The notes below the pieces were generated by a model. The model was given only the letters and a program-made list of their open reading frames with translations. It did no database searches and was not told the DNA's origin. From the NCBI RefSeq assembly GCF_020171925.1, contig NZ_JAIVAR010000002.1, positions 558,001 to 622,000 on the forward strand: a stretch of DNA of 64,000 nt, read 5' to 3'. Of this stretch, positions 28,098 through 42,179 are shown piece after piece; the stretch's first letter is position 1; every line of letters begins with the position of its first letter. A program made the position numbers and the translations under genes. The DNA is from Rossellomorea aquimaris. GTDB lineage: Bacteria > Bacillota > Bacilli > Bacillales > Bacillaceae_B.

Positions 28098-29420
28098 ATG
28101 AATTTAAACACTGGATTATGGCAAAAGCAACAGATGAAACTTCAAATGACTCAACAACTATCCCAAGCCATCACCATCCTCCAATATTCCACGATGGAGC
28201 TGAATGCTTTTCTGACATCGAAAGCATTGGAGAATCCCCTCATACAATTAGAAGACCCCATAATGGACATCCCTCATCGAGGAGAGTCATATTCTTATAA
28301 AACGAAAGAAAAGAAGGATTTTACAGAGTTTGTATCGGCGTCAAAGGAAACGCTTGTGGATCACCTTTTTCTACAATTAGATATGAAATCGCTTTCTTCT
28401 GAAGACTTGAGAATCATGAAAGAGCTATTGTACAGCTTGGATGAAAACGGTTACTTACACATAGAGGAAGAAGAATTCATCAAGAGGGCGAATGTTCAGA
28501 AGTCCCGCTTGTATGACTATATTGATAGACTTCAGGAATTGGAGCCTGCCGGGGTGGGGGCACGTTCCCTTCAGGAATGCATCCTGCTTCAATTATGGAG
28601 AAAGCGCGACTCAGGATTGGCAATCACGATTGTCGAAGATCACTTCAATGATTTTGCGATGAAAAAATGGAAGGGAATTGCGAAGCAACTGAATGTTGGC
28701 CTGAAGGAGATCCAACTTGCCTCAGATCTTATCCAGCAATGCAATCCGCGACCGGGGGCAGAATATACTAATGGAGAGTGCCATTATATCGTCCCTGAAT
28801 TAATCGTGAAGATCATTGGACCTGAAGAGGTGAAGGTTTCATTATTTGACGGGACGACCATCAAAGTGAACTATAATGAAGAGTATCAGGATTTTCTTGA
28901 ACATCACCCAGATGAGGAAGTCAAACGGTATCTAAGGGAGAAGGAACAGGAATTCCAGTGGCTGCTTCAAAGCCTTCAACAGCGTAAGCAGACAATGTTG
29001 AAAGTGGGGAAACTGATTGTTAAAAAGCAGAAGTCTTTCTTTCTAAAAGGTCCTGCTTTCATCCAGCCGTTGACATTGAAGGAAGTCGCCCAAGAAGCCG
29101 GTCTCCACGAATCGACCATCAGCCGTGCCGTGAAGGGGAAATACATGCAAACGCCTTATGGCATCTTCGAAATGAAATACTTCTTCAGTGCAGCCATCAA
29201 ATCCGTACACTCAGAAGCCGATGGGGCCGCTTCATCAACCTCGATCAAAAATGAAATTCAACGACTCGTCGAGGAAGAGGATAAGAAAAAGCCGCTGTCC
29301 GATCAGAAAATCGTCAATATGCTGATTGATAAGGGATATGATGTATCGCGCCGGACCATTGCGAAATACCGCGATCAGCTTGGCATCTCTTCTTCTACAA
29401 TGAGAAAGCGCTATGAATGA
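28098..29420 (+). CDS. rpoN: RNA polymerase sigma-54 factor
   Basis: A 440-residue SigL. The N-terminal glutamine-rich activator-contact region is visible (LWQKQQMKLQMTQQLSQAI, then LQYS...L), followed by core-binding and DNA-binding domains (ESTISRAVKGKYMQTPYGI) and the RpoN box RRTIAKYRDQLGI near the C-terminus. In Bacillus, SigL needs AAA+ enhancer-binding proteins and serves amino-acid and sugar catabolism. ATG follows GGAGGAGG. None of the promoters I describe in this window is of the -24/-12 type. Confidence 0.96.
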   Translation: MNLNTGLWQKQQMKLQMTQQLSQAITILQYSTMELNAFLTSKALENPLIQLEDPIMDIPHRGESYSYKTKEKKDFTEFVSASKETLVDHLFLQLDMKSLSSEDLRIMKELLYSLDENGYLHIEEEEFIKRANVQKSRLYDYIDRLQELEPAGVGARSLQECILLQLWRKRDSGLAITIVEDHFNDFAMKKWKGIAKQLNVGLKEIQLASDLIQQCNPRPGAEYTNGECHYIVPELIVKIIGPEEVKVSLFDGTTIKVNYNEEYQDFLEHHPDEEVKRYLREKEQEFQWLLQSLQQRKQTMLKVGKLIVKKQKSFFLKGPAFIQPLTLKEVAQEAGLHESTISRAVKGKYMQTPYGIFEMKYFFSAAIKSVHSEADGAASSTSIKNEIQRLVEEEDKKKPLSDQKIVNMLIDKGYDVSRRTIAKYRDQLGISSSTMRKRYE

Positions 29421-29492
29421 GAAAACATCTTTCTTGAAAATGGACGAATGCCCGTGACATTTCCAACATACGAGCATATATAGTACTATCAA

Positions 29493-29556
29493 TTGTACCA
29501 GGTACAATGAACCTAAAGTGTACCTGGTACAATTAATGCAATCTGTACCAGGTACA
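29493..29556. repeat. Three TGTACC(A/T)GGTACA palindromes, 25 bp apart
   Basis: Perfect 13-bp palindromes (odd centre) are centred at 29500, 29525 and 29550, exactly 25 bases apart. The first extends to TTGTACCAGGTACAA. They fill the space between rpoN and the glutaredoxin gene, so they could be operators for the latter or a dispersed iterated palindrome. Confidence 0.8.
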
Positions 29557-29591
29557 AACAACCCCAACAAACCCAACGGAGGACACAACCA

Positions 29592-29837
29592 ATGAACCCA
29601 GTCATTTTCTACACAAGAAACCAATGCCACCTCTGCACGGACGCAAAACTCAATCTCAAACTCGTCCAGGATGATCTGAAATTCGAGATCCTCGAGAAGG
29701 ATATCGACGAAAGTGACGAGTTAACGGAGCGTTTCGGACTCATGATCCCGGTGGTGGAATATGAGGGTGAAATCATCCAATACGGGCAAATTGACTATTT
29801 TACACTCAGCAAGCGTTTACATGAAAAAACTCGGTAG
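29592..29837 (+). CDS. Glutaredoxin-like thiol protein
   Basis: An 81-residue thioredoxin-fold protein with N-terminal IFYTRNQCHLCTDAK (CxxC active site) and the cis-Pro segment MIPVVEYEG. This matches the short glutaredoxin family (DUF836-type) found in Bacillus. GGAGGA lies upstream. It probably reduces small-molecule or protein disulfides; its partner is unknown. It lies directly before the cggR promoter. Confidence 0.85.
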   Translation: MNPVIFYTRNQCHLCTDAKLNLKLVQDDLKFEILEKDIDESDELTERFGLMIPVVEYEGEIIQYGQIDYFTLSKRLHEKTR

Positions 29838-29844
29838 TTTCTAG

Positions 29845-29873
29845 TTGAATTACGATTTCTACCCTGTTAGAAT
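29845..29873 (+). promoter_or_regulatory. SigmaA promoter of the cggR-gapA operon
   Basis: TTGAAT (29845-29850), 17 bases, TAGAAT (29868-29873). The CggR operator follows about 30 bases downstream of the likely start point, as in B. subtilis. Confidence 0.85.
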
Positions 29874-29911
29874 AAACGATGAAAGCAGGGATGAATTTTT
29901 TTTGGAGGAAG

Positions 29912-29947
29912 TGGGACATAATATGTCTACGTGGGACTTTTTCGGTC
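29912..29947 (+). promoter_or_regulatory. CggR operator
   Basis: TGGGAC-N6-TGTC-N4-TGGGAC-N6-GGTC reproduces the direct-repeat architecture CGGGAC-N6-TGTC-N4-CGGGAC-N6-TGTC known for CggR. CggR acts here as a roadblock relieved by fructose-1,6-bisphosphate. Confidence 0.9.
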
Positions 29948-29998
29948 CATACTAAAAACGACAGACATTCACTCACTCCATGTAAGGAGCTTTTACCG

Positions 29999-31021
29999 AT
30001 GGAATCCATTATTGATATACAAAAGCGATTATTACCCGACCTGCTTGAAGTTATGCAAAAACGGCATCAGATTCTCCGTTCGATTCAATTCTTACAGCCG
30101 GTCGGCCGCAGGAGCCTTGCTCAAAACCTCGGACTGACGGAACGGGTGTTGAGAAGCGAAGTGGAATTCCTGAAAAATCAGGATCTCATTGAAATCAAGA
30201 CGTCCGGGATGATCATGACCGGAGATGGCATGAAGCTCTTGGATAAGATTGAAAACATGATGAGAGAGATTTCGGGAATCAACGAAATGGAGAAAAGATT
30301 ACAGTCTTTACTCAATCTTAATGAAATTGTCATCGTTCCCGGGAATAGTGATGAGTCTCCTTGGGTAAAAGAAGAATTGGGGAGAGCATCCGCTTCGAGT
30401 ATGAAACAGTATCTTGAGGGGAATAATATCATCGCTGTGACTGGCGGGTCGACGATGGCCGCTGTCGCGGAAATGCTGACACCGGATTTTTCCACGTCCG
30501 ATACGTTGTTCGTTCCGGCAAGGGGCGGCATCGGGGAAGATGTGAAGAATCAGGCCAACACGATCTGCGCAAAGATGGCAGAACACACAGGGATGCGCCA
30601 CCGCGTACTGTATGTACCGGATCAGGTGAGTAAAGAGGTTTATAAGTCCTTCCTGAAAGAACCGATGATCAAAGAGGTCTTGAATTTAATTCAGTCCGCT
30701 AACATGGTTCTTCATGGAATTGGAGATGCTATTACAATGGCAGAAAGACGCAAGACGTCACCGGGCGATTTCGAAAAGATCACTGCCGGGCACGCTGTCG
30801 GTGAAGCATTCGGTTATTACTTCAATGAGTCGGGAGAGGTAGTACATAAAGTACCGACCATTGGTCTCCAGCTCGAAGACCTGAAAGACATCAAGCACGT
30901 ATTTGCCGTGGCTGGCGGCAGTTCGAAAGCGAAAGCAATCCGTGCGTATTTGAAAAGTGCCCCGTCTTCGACGATCCTGATCACGGACGAAGGGGCCGCG
31001 AAAGAGCTTTTAAAAGGCTAA
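29999..31021 (+). CDS. cggR: Central glycolytic genes repressor
   Basis: A 340-residue SorC/DeoR-family repressor. The N-terminal winged helix contains GRRSLAQNLGLTERVLRSEV; the C-terminal sugar-phosphate domain contains VTGGSTMAAVAEML, FVPARGGIGEDVKNQAN and VAVAGGSSKAKAI. ATG 29999 gives the family length (340) and N-terminus MESIIDIQKRLLPDLLEVMQ, with AAGGAG upstream. The longer frame from 29879 would translate the operator and is rejected. It represses its own operon (gapA-pgk-tpiA-gpmI-eno). Confidence 0.96.
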   Translation: MESIIDIQKRLLPDLLEVMQKRHQILRSIQFLQPVGRRSLAQNLGLTERVLRSEVEFLKNQDLIEIKTSGMIMTGDGMKLLDKIENMMREISGINEMEKRLQSLLNLNEIVIVPGNSDESPWVKEELGRASASSMKQYLEGNNIIAVTGGSTMAAVAEMLTPDFSTSDTLFVPARGGIGEDVKNQANTICAKMAEHTGMRHRVLYVPDQVSKEVYKSFLKEPMIKEVLNLIQSANMVLHGIGDAITMAERRKTSPGDFEKITAGHAVGEAFGYYFNESGEVVHKVPTIGLQLEDLKDIKHVFAVAGGSSKAKAIRAYLKSAPSSTILITDEGAAKELLKG

Positions 31022-31078
31022 AGGCCTTTTGAAATATAAAAAATCATCCTTACAATCACTAAAGGAGGAAATAGAATT

Positions 31079-32086
31079 ATGGCAACTAAAATTGGTATTA
31101 ACGGATTTGGACGTATTGGACGTAACGTATTCCGTGCAGCACTTAAAAACGATAACGTAGAGGTAGTGGCAGTTAACGATTTAACTGATGCAAACATGCT
31201 TGCTCACTTACTTCAATATGATACAGTTCACGGAACTCTTGCAGAGAAAGTAACTGTTGACGGTGACACTCTTGTGATCGGCGATAAAAAAGTAAAAGTA
31301 CTTGCAGAGCGCGATCCTGCTCAACTTGGTTGGGGAGACCTTGGTGTAGAAGTAGTCGTTGAATCTACTGGACGCTTCACTAAGCGTGCTGACGCTGCGA
31401 AACACCTTGAAGCTGGTGCGAAGAAAGTCATCATCTCTGCTCCTGCATCTGATGAAGACATCACAATCGTTATGGGTGTTAACGAAGACAAGTACGATGC
31501 GGCTAACCACAACGTAATCTCTAACGCATCTTGTACGACAAACTGCTTAGCGCCATTCGCGAAAGTCCTTAACGACAAGTTTGGAATCAAGCGTGGAATG
31601 ATGACAACTATCCACTCTTACACAAACGATCAGCAAATCCTTGATCTTCCACACAAAGATTACCGTCGTGCGCGTGCGGCAGCTGAAAACATCATCCCTA
31701 CAACTACGGGTGCTGCGAAGGCTGTATCACTTGTACTTCCTGAACTTAAAGGTAAATTGAACGGTGGAGCTGTACGTGTTCCAACTCCAAACGTTTCTCT
31801 AGTTGACCTTGTTGCTGAACTAGACAAGAACGTAACGGCTGAAGAAGTGAACGCTGCGTTCAAAGAAGCTGCTGAAGGCGATCTTAAAGGAGTTCTTGCT
31901 TACAGCGAAGAGCCACTAGTATCTACTGACTATAACGGAAGCCCAGCTTCTTCAACAATCGATGCATTATCTACAATGGTAATGGAAGACAGCATGGTGA
32001 AAGTCATCTCTTGGTATGACAACGAGAGCGGATACTCTAACCGTGTAGTTGACCTTGTTGATTACATCGCTTCTAAAGGTCTTTAA
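31079..32086 (+). CDS. gapA: Glyceraldehyde-3-phosphate dehydrogenase (glycolytic)
   Basis: A 335-residue NAD-dependent enzyme that oxidises and phosphorylates glyceraldehyde-3-phosphate. [14 protein letters not shown] is the NAD fold; the catalytic Cys lies in [12 protein letters not shown] (near 152) and the His in IHSYTNDQ. Residues [10 protein letters not shown] in the S-loop region suit the NAD-specific glycolytic type rather than NADP-type GapB. A strong AAAGGAGG site and a narrow set of preferred codons reflect very high expression. It follows cggR by 57 bases. Confidence 0.97.
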   Translation: MATKIGINGFGRIGRNVFRAALKNDNVEVVAVNDLTDANMLAHLLQYDTVHGTLAEKVTVDGDTLVIGDKKVKVLAERDPAQLGWGDLGVEVVVESTGRFTKRADAAKHLEAGAKKVIISAPASDEDITIVMGVNEDKYDAANHNVISNASCTTNCLAPFAKVLNDKFGIKRGMMTTIHSYTNDQQILDLPHKDYRRARAAAENIIPTTTGAAKAVSLVLPELKGKLNGGAVRVPTPNVSLVDLVAELDKNVTAEEVNAAFKEAAEGDLKGVLAYSEEPLVSTDYNGSPASSTIDALSTMVMEDSMVKVISWYDNESGYSNRVVDLVDYIASKGL

Positions 32087-32170
32087 TCCGTCATTAACGT
32101 AAATTGACATTATCAGTAGGGTGAGGATGGATAAATTTTGTCCCACCATCTATAATGGAATGGGATGAAG

Positions 32171-32200
32171 GGGAGCGGGGAAGATTCCCCACTCCCTTTT
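32171..32200 (+). terminator. Internal terminator or attenuator between gapA and pgk
   Basis: GGGAG-c-GGGGAA and TTCCCC-a-CTCCC form an 11-pair stem with one mismatch, then TTTT. Partial read-through would give more gapA than pgk mRNA, as known for this operon in Bacillus. Confidence 0.7.
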
Positions 32201-32243
32201 CTCATTGAAATAGGGAAAGAACCACAAAAGGAGGCCTTTTACG

Positions 32244-35753
<3,510 letters not shown>

Positions 35754-35779
35754 TCTATAGTTCGTAGAAGTTCCAGCAG

Positions 35780-36024
35780 TTGATTGGAGCGGAAGGCACT
35801 CGACTCCTGCGGGATATGCGGGATAGGTGAGACGTGTCCAGCTCCAGGGCTTAGAGGCACATGTCATAAGTCAACTCGTCCAAGAAGGCAAAGACCGCCT
35901 TCGTGGCCGATTCGCCTTATGCCACCCGCCTCTGTGCAAAGCCCTTCCGCTTTTCTTCCCGCAGGCGAAAGCCGAGGAGGCTCACGGGCTACCCGCGGAA
36001 AGCGAAGTCTTGCACGGAAATCAA
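35780..36024 (+). repeat. Palindromic element (family A) interrupted by a 124-bp second element
   Basis: The ends TTGATTGGAGCGGAAGGCAC and TTGCACGGAAATCAA match those of the intact copies at 42056-42179 and 38428-38552. The halves GGTGAGAC and CCCGCAGG, adjacent in the 42-kb copy, are separated here by 35834-35957. That insert begins GTGTCCAGCTCCAGGGC and ends CTTCCGCTTTTCTT, and contains AAGAAGGCAAAGACCGCCTT. Frames across this region are spurious. The whole gpmI-eno gap is this composite. Confidence 0.85.
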
Positions 36025-36068
36025 ATGCGGAGTTACGAGGTACATTTTTAATAAAAACCCAACAATAA

Positions 36069-37376
<1,308 letters not shown>

Positions 37377-37391
37377 TTGAATGTAGTGATG

Positions 37392-37424
37392 AAAACAGCC
37401 CCGTGATGACGGGGCTGTTTTTTT
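37392..37424 (+). terminator. Terminator of the glycolytic operon
   Basis: AAAACAGCCCCGT-gatg-ACGGGGCTGTTTTTTT, a perfect stem with a T tract directly after eno. Confidence 0.95.
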
Positions 37425-37445
37425 ATGGGGTGATGGTTGGTCGCT

Positions 37446-37463
37446 TGACTGAGCGCTCGGTCA
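37446..37463. promoter_or_regulatory. Orphan TetR-type palindrome
   Basis: TGACTGAGCGCTCGGTCA is an 18-bp palindrome with one mismatched pair, typical of TetR-family operators. No TetR gene or obvious target gene is adjacent. A 37-aa frame at 37614-37727 follows a GGGGGA site, but I cannot support it as a gene. Apart from the repeat array below, nothing else was recognised in 37464-38130. Confidence 0.45.
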
Positions 37464-37813
37464 GGGAAGGGTGAAGATTTTTTGAGAGCCATCTCTAACA
37501 AAACCTTCGCAAAATCATTTGGTAAGTCTTGATTTTAGCTAAAAAAGACAAGCTAATCCTTAACATTTAGAAGGAGGGACTCTGCACAGGGGCAAATGGG
37601 GGAGAAATTCATCATGCAGCAAGCTAAATCTCATATTTGTATGCCACTTATAAGAGTTACAAGCAATTTTCACCAAATACAAACCACTTTCCCGTTTTAC
37701 GTGCTATTCAGAATCATTTTATACTGACCAAACCTTCTATTTGTCTGTTTTAACTGTCCTGGATCTTTATGTACTAGTCTCTCATCCGGTTTTACAACAT
37801 ACCCCGCTGTGTA

Positions 37814-37955
37814 TAGTGACGCAAAACGACTGATTTGTGCGTGTTTTTTTGTTTTTACGCGCAATAATTTGGATTTATGCGCCATTATTTGAATTTGTGC
37901 GCGAAAATTTCATTTTATGCGTAATTTTATTGATATATGCGTAATTTTGAATTTT
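37814..37955 (+). repeat. Intergenic array, six to seven units with an exact 20-nt period
   Basis: Units of the form GATTTATGC-GCAATTATTT: the GC of TGC/CGC falls at 37839, 37859, 37879, 37899, 37919 and 37939, with a weaker unit at 37819. It has the same period and half-conserved layout as the arrays at 26.7 kb (20 nt) and 4.3 kb (20-21 nt), but a different sequence. Confidence 0.85.
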
Positions 37956-38141
37956 ACCCCAACTAAATACCCCTACACATCGCTCATGACTAAAAAATCC
38001 CGCCCAATCGAAGGACCCGCACCACCCAAAACACCCATTCCATCCATCACTTTCCACAATTATGCGAATATTGCCTTGTCCGTACCATTTCCCTATGGTA
38101 AACTAAGAATGTTGTAATGTTCGTATCAGGAGGTGGGACTC

Positions 38142-38369
38142 ATGCACGCTTTATTAGTCACTTTACTTATCATTGATTCAATCGCACTAATCGCTATTGT
38201 TTTACTTCAATCAGGTAAGAGTGCTGGACTTTCAGGGGCCATCTCTGGTGGTGCAGAACAGCTTTTCGGTAAACAGAAAGCACGTGGTATCGACTTGGTA
38301 CTTCACCGAATCACGATCGTACTTGCTGTTTTATTCTTTGTACTAACAACTGCAATCGTAGCTATATAA
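38142..38369 (+). CDS. secG: Preprotein translocase subunit SecG
   Basis: A 75-residue membrane protein of the SecYEG channel with two helices ([20 protein letters not shown] and [22 protein letters not shown]) joined by [21 protein letters not shown], the family signature loop. ATG 38142 follows AGGAGGTG; the GTG at 38133 is inside that site. The place between eno and yvaK-rnr is as in B. subtilis. Confidence 0.95.
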   Translation: MHALLVTLLIIDSIALIAIVLLQSGKSAGLSGAISGGAEQLFGKQKARGIDLVLHRITIVLAVLFFVLTTAIVAI

Positions 38370-38373
38370 TACA

Positions 38374-38405
38374 AAACCTGATCTTAATAGGGTCAGGTTT
38401 TTTTA
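38374..38405 (+). terminator. secG terminator
   Basis: AAAACCTGA and TCAGGTTTTTTT form a short stem with a T tract. Confidence 0.85.
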
Positions 38406-38427
38406 TTTTTCCACTGAAATACCGCTA

Positions 38428-38552
38428 TTGATTTCCGTGCAGGGCTTCGCTTCCCGCGGGTCACCCGTTAGCCATCCCGGCGCATCAATGAGCTGCGGGG
38501 TATCATATAAGCTTCTCTTGCCGCAGGAGTCTTCGCCTTGCACTCCAATCAA
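38428..38552 (-). repeat. Palindromic element, family A, intact copy
   Basis: About 125 bp from TTGATTTCCGTGCAGGGCTT to CACTCCAATCAA. Its ends are mutually inverted and match the copies at 35780-36024 and 42056-42179, in the opposite orientation. Internal CCCGCGGGTCACC and GCAGGAGTCTTCGCCTTGC are shared. No coding capacity. Confidence 0.85.
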
Positions 38553-38629
38553 GAATATTTCCGCCTTGATCTAAAAGCGAAATATTGGATTATAACCATC
38601 ATCTTTGCTAAAAATAAAGAGTAAACCAT

Positions 38630-38810
38630 TTAAACGATCGTTTAATACGCAGAACCTTTACGTACCAAGGGTTCGCCATCCTTAATCAAACGTTTGTTTA
38701 AAAAATATAATCAGAATCCCAATACATATACAAACTATTTAAACAATCGTTTAAACTGATTAAGCCCGTCCGAATCAACAATCGCCGGTGTTAATCAAAC
38801 GTTTGTTTAA
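38630..38810. promoter_or_regulatory. Four TTTAAAC-type operators spaced ~54 bp before the esterase operon
   Basis: Palindromes are centred at 38637.5 (TTAAACGATCGTTTAA), 38691.5 (core CAAACGTTTG), 38746.5 (TTTAAACAATCGTTTAAA) and 38800.5 (core CAAACGTTTG), spaced 54, 55 and 54 bp. Sites 2 and 4 share the 20-mer TTAATCAAACGTTTGTTTAA. The layout suggests a TetR-like regulator or an old 109-bp tandem duplication. The last site ends 26 bases before the esterase ATG. Confidence 0.7.
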
Positions 38811-38835
38811 ATCAGTAGAAAAGGAGTTCATATAA

Positions 38836-39582
38836 ATGAAGACAGTATTACCGAAACCATTTACCTTCGAAGCCGGTCCGAGAGCCGTTCTATTGCTGCA
38901 CGGATTCACAGGGAATTCTGCAGATGTAAGGATGCTGGGCCGTTATTTAGAGAAGAAAGGTTATTCGTCACATGCTCCTCACTACAAGGGTCATGGTGTA
39001 CCACCGGAAGAATTGGTTCATACAGGCCCGGAAGATTGGTGGCAGGATGTCATGGAGGGATATCAGCATCTGAAGGATAAAGGCTATGAGGAAATCGCCG
39101 TTGCTGGTCTTTCGTTAGGTGGGGTATTTTCCTTGAAATTAGGTTACACTGTACCTGTAAAGGGTATTGTACCCATGTGCGCGCCGATGTATATAAAGAG
39201 TGAAGAAGTCATGTATAAAGGGGTCGTGGAATACGCCCGCGAATTTAAGAAATTTGAAGGAAAACAGGAAGATCAAATTGAAAAAGAAATAGAAGAGTTC
39301 AAGAAGACTCCGATGAACACATTGAAAGCTCTTCAGGAACTGATTGCCGATGTACGGGACAATGTCGACATGATCTATTCACCGACATTCGTCGTCCAGG
39401 CAAGGCATGACCACATGATCAACACAGACTCTGCGAACATCATTTATGAGAGTGTCGAATCCGACATGAAGGATCTGAAGTGGTACGAAGAGTCCGGCCA
39501 TGTGATCACGCTTGATAAGGAAAAGGAACAGCTTCATGAAGATGTGTTCAATTTCTTGGAAAAATTAGATTGGACTGTGTAA
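38836..39582 (+). CDS. est: Carboxylesterase (YvaK/Est30-like)
   Basis: A 248-residue alpha/beta hydrolase. Oxyanion motif LLLHGFTGN, nucleophile Ser in AGLSLGGV (near 94), Asp in QARHDHMI and His in EESGHVIT complete the triad; length and motifs match the thermostable Est30 / YvaK carboxylesterases that cleave short acyl esters. AAAGGAG precedes the ATG. rnr follows by 27 bases. The operators upstream suggest inducible control not seen in the standard B. subtilis locus. Confidence 0.93.
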   Translation: MKTVLPKPFTFEAGPRAVLLLHGFTGNSADVRMLGRYLEKKGYSSHAPHYKGHGVPPEELVHTGPEDWWQDVMEGYQHLKDKGYEEIAVAGLSLGGVFSLKLGYTVPVKGIVPMCAPMYIKSEEVMYKGVVEYAREFKKFEGKQEDQIEKEIEEFKKTPMNTLKALQELIADVRDNVDMIYSPTFVVQARHDHMINTDSANIIYESVESDMKDLKWYEESGHVITLDKEKEQLHEDVFNFLEKLDWTV

Positions 39583-39609
39583 CGAATAGCATGATCAGGA
39601 GGGATTGTC

Positions 39610-41970
39610 ATGGACGAAAATATTAAAGAGCATGTGGATAAACTCCTTTCCTACATGAAAGAAGAGGCCTACAAGCCACTGACGGTGCAGGAGCTTGAAG
39701 AAGCGTTCGGTATCGAGGGCTCGACCAATTTCAAGGATTTTGTAAAGGCGCTCGTCGTCATGGAAGAAAAGGGCCTTGTCGTAAGGACCCGCAGCAACCG
39801 TTATGGTCTGCCGGAAAAAATGAATCTAGTAAGAGGAAAGGTATCCGCCCATGCTAAAGGGTTTGCTTTCGTCATTCCTGAGGAATCAGGTATGGATGAT
39901 ATCTTCATCCCTCCGAATGAAACGAATAATGCGATGCATGGTGACATCGTGCTTGTACGTGTGTCCTCCAATACGTCCGGTTCGAGGCGTGAAGGGACGA
40001 TTGTACGGATCGTCGAGCGCGGTGTCGACCAAATCGTCGGGACGTTCACACAAAGCAAGCATTTCGGATTTGTCATACCTGATGATAAGAAGTTTGCGAG
40101 CGACATCTTCATTCCGAAGTCTGCCCAAAAGGGAGCGACCGAAGGACATAAAGTCGTAGTGAAATTGACTTCGTACCCAGAAGGACGAAAGAGTGCGGAA
40201 GGGGAAGTCGTCGAAATCCTCGGTCATAAAAATGATCCGGGAGTCGATATCCTGTCGATCATCCATAAGCATGGCATCACGGTCGAGTTCCCGGAAGAAG
40301 TGATGGAACAAGCGAACCATGTACCGGATACGATCGATGAATCCGAGATTCCGAACAGAAGGGATCTTCGTGATCAGACAATCGTGACGATTGATGGAGC
40401 GGACGCGAAAGACCTTGATGATGCGGTCACGGTGACAAAGCTCGACAACGGCAATTACAAGCTGGGGGTACATATCGCGGACGTTACATATTACGTAAAG
40501 GAAAGCTCCCCGATCGATCAGGAAGCATTTGATCGAGGAACAAGTGTGTATCTTGTCGACCGTGTGATCCCGATGATTCCGCATCGTTTGTCGAACGGGA
40601 TCTGCTCATTGAATCCGCAGGTCGATCGTCTTACGCTTTCGTGTGATATGGAAATTTCACCTGAAGGGGATGTCGTCAAGCACGAAATCTTCCAAAGTGT
40701 GATCAAGACGAATGAACGAATGACCTACTCTGATGTAAATAAGATACTGATCGATAAAGATGAGGAGCTCCGGAAGCGCTACGAACCATTGGTGCAGATG
40801 TTCGAGCAGATGGAAGACCTGGCCCAGATCCTTCGTACAAAGCGGATGAAGCGCGGTGCCATCGACTTCGATTTTAAAGAAGCAAAAGTCCTTGTCGATG
40901 ACGAAGGGGAACCGACCGATGTCGTCCTTCGTGAACGCTCGGTTGCGGAGAAGCTTATTGAGGAATTTATGCTCGTTGCCAATGAAACGGTCGCGGAACA
41001 TTTCCACTGGATGGAAGTACCGTTCATTTACCGTATCCACGAAGATCCGAAAGAAGACAAGCTTCAGCGCTTCTTCGAGTTCATTACGAACTTCGGCTTG
41101 ATCGTCAAAGGGACGGCCAATTCCGTCCATCCACGTGCCCTTCAGGAAATCATTGAGGATGTTCAAGGGAAATCGGAGGAGATGGTCGTCTCCACGATGA
41201 TGCTACGTTCCATGCAGCAGGCGAAATATGACCCTGAAAGTCTCGGTCACTTCGGACTGGCGACAGAGTTCTACACGCACTTTACGTCTCCGATCCGCCG
41301 TTATCCTGACTTAATCGTCCACCGTTTGATCAGAACGTACCTGATCGAAGGGAAGATTGATCAAGCAACTCGCGATAAATGGGGAGCTCAGATGGGCAAT
41401 ATCGCGCAGCATACATCAAGCCGCGAACGCCGTGCCGTCGATGCGGAACGCGAAACGGATGAGCTGAAAAAAGCGGAGTATATGGAAGACAAGGTCGGCG
41501 AAGAGTACGACGGGATCATCTCGTCCGTCACGAATTTCGGTATGTTCGTCGAACTCCCTAATACGATCGAAGGTCTTGTCCATGTCAGCTATATGACCGA
41601 CGATTACTACCGATTTGATGAGCGTCACCTCGCCATGATCGGTGAGCGGACAGGTAACGTCTTCCGAATCGGTGACGAAATCACGATCCGTGTCGTCAGC
41701 GTCAACAAGGACGAGCGTGCCATCGACTTCGAAATCGTCGGCATGAAGAACAACCGCAGGGAACGTTCCGAACCCCGCACCTTCCGCTCAGACAGCGGGA
41801 AAGGCCAAGGGAAAGGCAGAAGCAAAAGCCAAAGCCAAGGAAAGTCAACTTCCCGCAAAAAAGAAGACGGCGAATGGTCCACAAGACCACCCAAAAACAA
41901 CAAAAAGAAAAAGAAAAACAAAAAATACTTCGAAAACGCCCCAAGAAGCAAACGTAAAAAGAAAAAGTAG
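39610..41970 (+). CDS. rnr: Ribonuclease R
   Basis: A 786-residue 3'-5' exoribonuclease. It has an N-terminal winged helix (~1-70), two cold-shock domains ([18 protein letters not shown] and [18 protein letters not shown]), and an RNB catalytic core with [11 protein letters not shown] metal aspartates and [18 protein letters not shown]. An S1 domain ([20 protein letters not shown]) and a Lys/Arg-rich tail end the protein. It degrades structured RNA and, with SmpB-tmRNA, non-stop mRNA. This fits the rnr-smpB-ssrA order. Confidence 0.97.
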   Translation: MDENIKEHVDKLLSYMKEEAYKPLTVQELEEAFGIEGSTNFKDFVKALVVMEEKGLVVRTRSNRYGLPEKMNLVRGKVSAHAKGFAFVIPEESGMDDIFIPPNETNNAMHGDIVLVRVSSNTSGSRREGTIVRIVERGVDQIVGTFTQSKHFGFVIPDDKKFASDIFIPKSAQKGATEGHKVVVKLTSYPEGRKSAEGEVVEILGHKNDPGVDILSIIHKHGITVEFPEEVMEQANHVPDTIDESEIPNRRDLRDQTIVTIDGADAKDLDDAVTVTKLDNGNYKLGVHIADVTYYVKESSPIDQEAFDRGTSVYLVDRVIPMIPHRLSNGICSLNPQVDRLTLSCDMEISPEGDVVKHEIFQSVIKTNERMTYSDVNKILIDKDEELRKRYEPLVQMFEQMEDLAQILRTKRMKRGAIDFDFKEAKVLVDDEGEPTDVVLRERSVAEKLIEEFMLVANETVAEHFHWMEVPFIYRIHEDPKEDKLQRFFEFITNFGLIVKGTANSVHPRALQEIIEDVQGKSEEMVVSTMMLRSMQQAKYDPESLGHFGLATEFYTHFTSPIRRYPDLIVHRLIRTYLIEGKIDQATRDKWGAQMGNIAQHTSSRERRAVDAERETDELKKAEYMEDKVGEEYDGIISSVTNFGMFVELPNTIEGLVHVSYMTDDYYRFDERHLAMIGERTGNVFRIGDEITIRVVSVNKDERAIDFEIVGMKNNRRERSEPRTFRSDSGKGQGKGRSKSQSQGKSTSRKKEDGEWSTRPPKNNKKKKKNKKYFENAPRSKRKKKK

Positions 41971-42055
41971 GCTGTTTTCTTGTGTGAAATTGGTATGCCA
42001 GGTTTGCGTAAAGGCGGTTTTGAATCAAATGTCCGATTTAAGCTGATGCCAGCTT

Positions 42056-42179
42056 TTGATTGGAGTGCAAGACGAAGACTCCTGCGGGAGAAGCGAGTTA
42101 GGTGAGACCCCGCAGGAGCGAGAGCGACGAGGAGGCTCACCAACCGCCCGCGGAAAGCGAAGTCTTGCACGGAAATCAA
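42056..42179 (+). repeat. Palindromic element, family A, intact copy
   Basis: A 124-bp element from TTGATTGGAGTGCAAGACGA to GAAGTCTTGCACGGAAATCAA. Terminal inverted ends and an internal CTCCTGCGGG / CCCGCAGGAG inverted pair are clear. This uninterrupted copy defines the insertion point of the second element in the 35.8-kb copy. It occupies the rnr-smpB gap. Confidence 0.88.

Noticed and set aside
37614..37727. 37-aa ORF after eno with a GGGGGA site
   Set aside because: No conserved features, unusual composition, no promoter; could not be supported as a gene.
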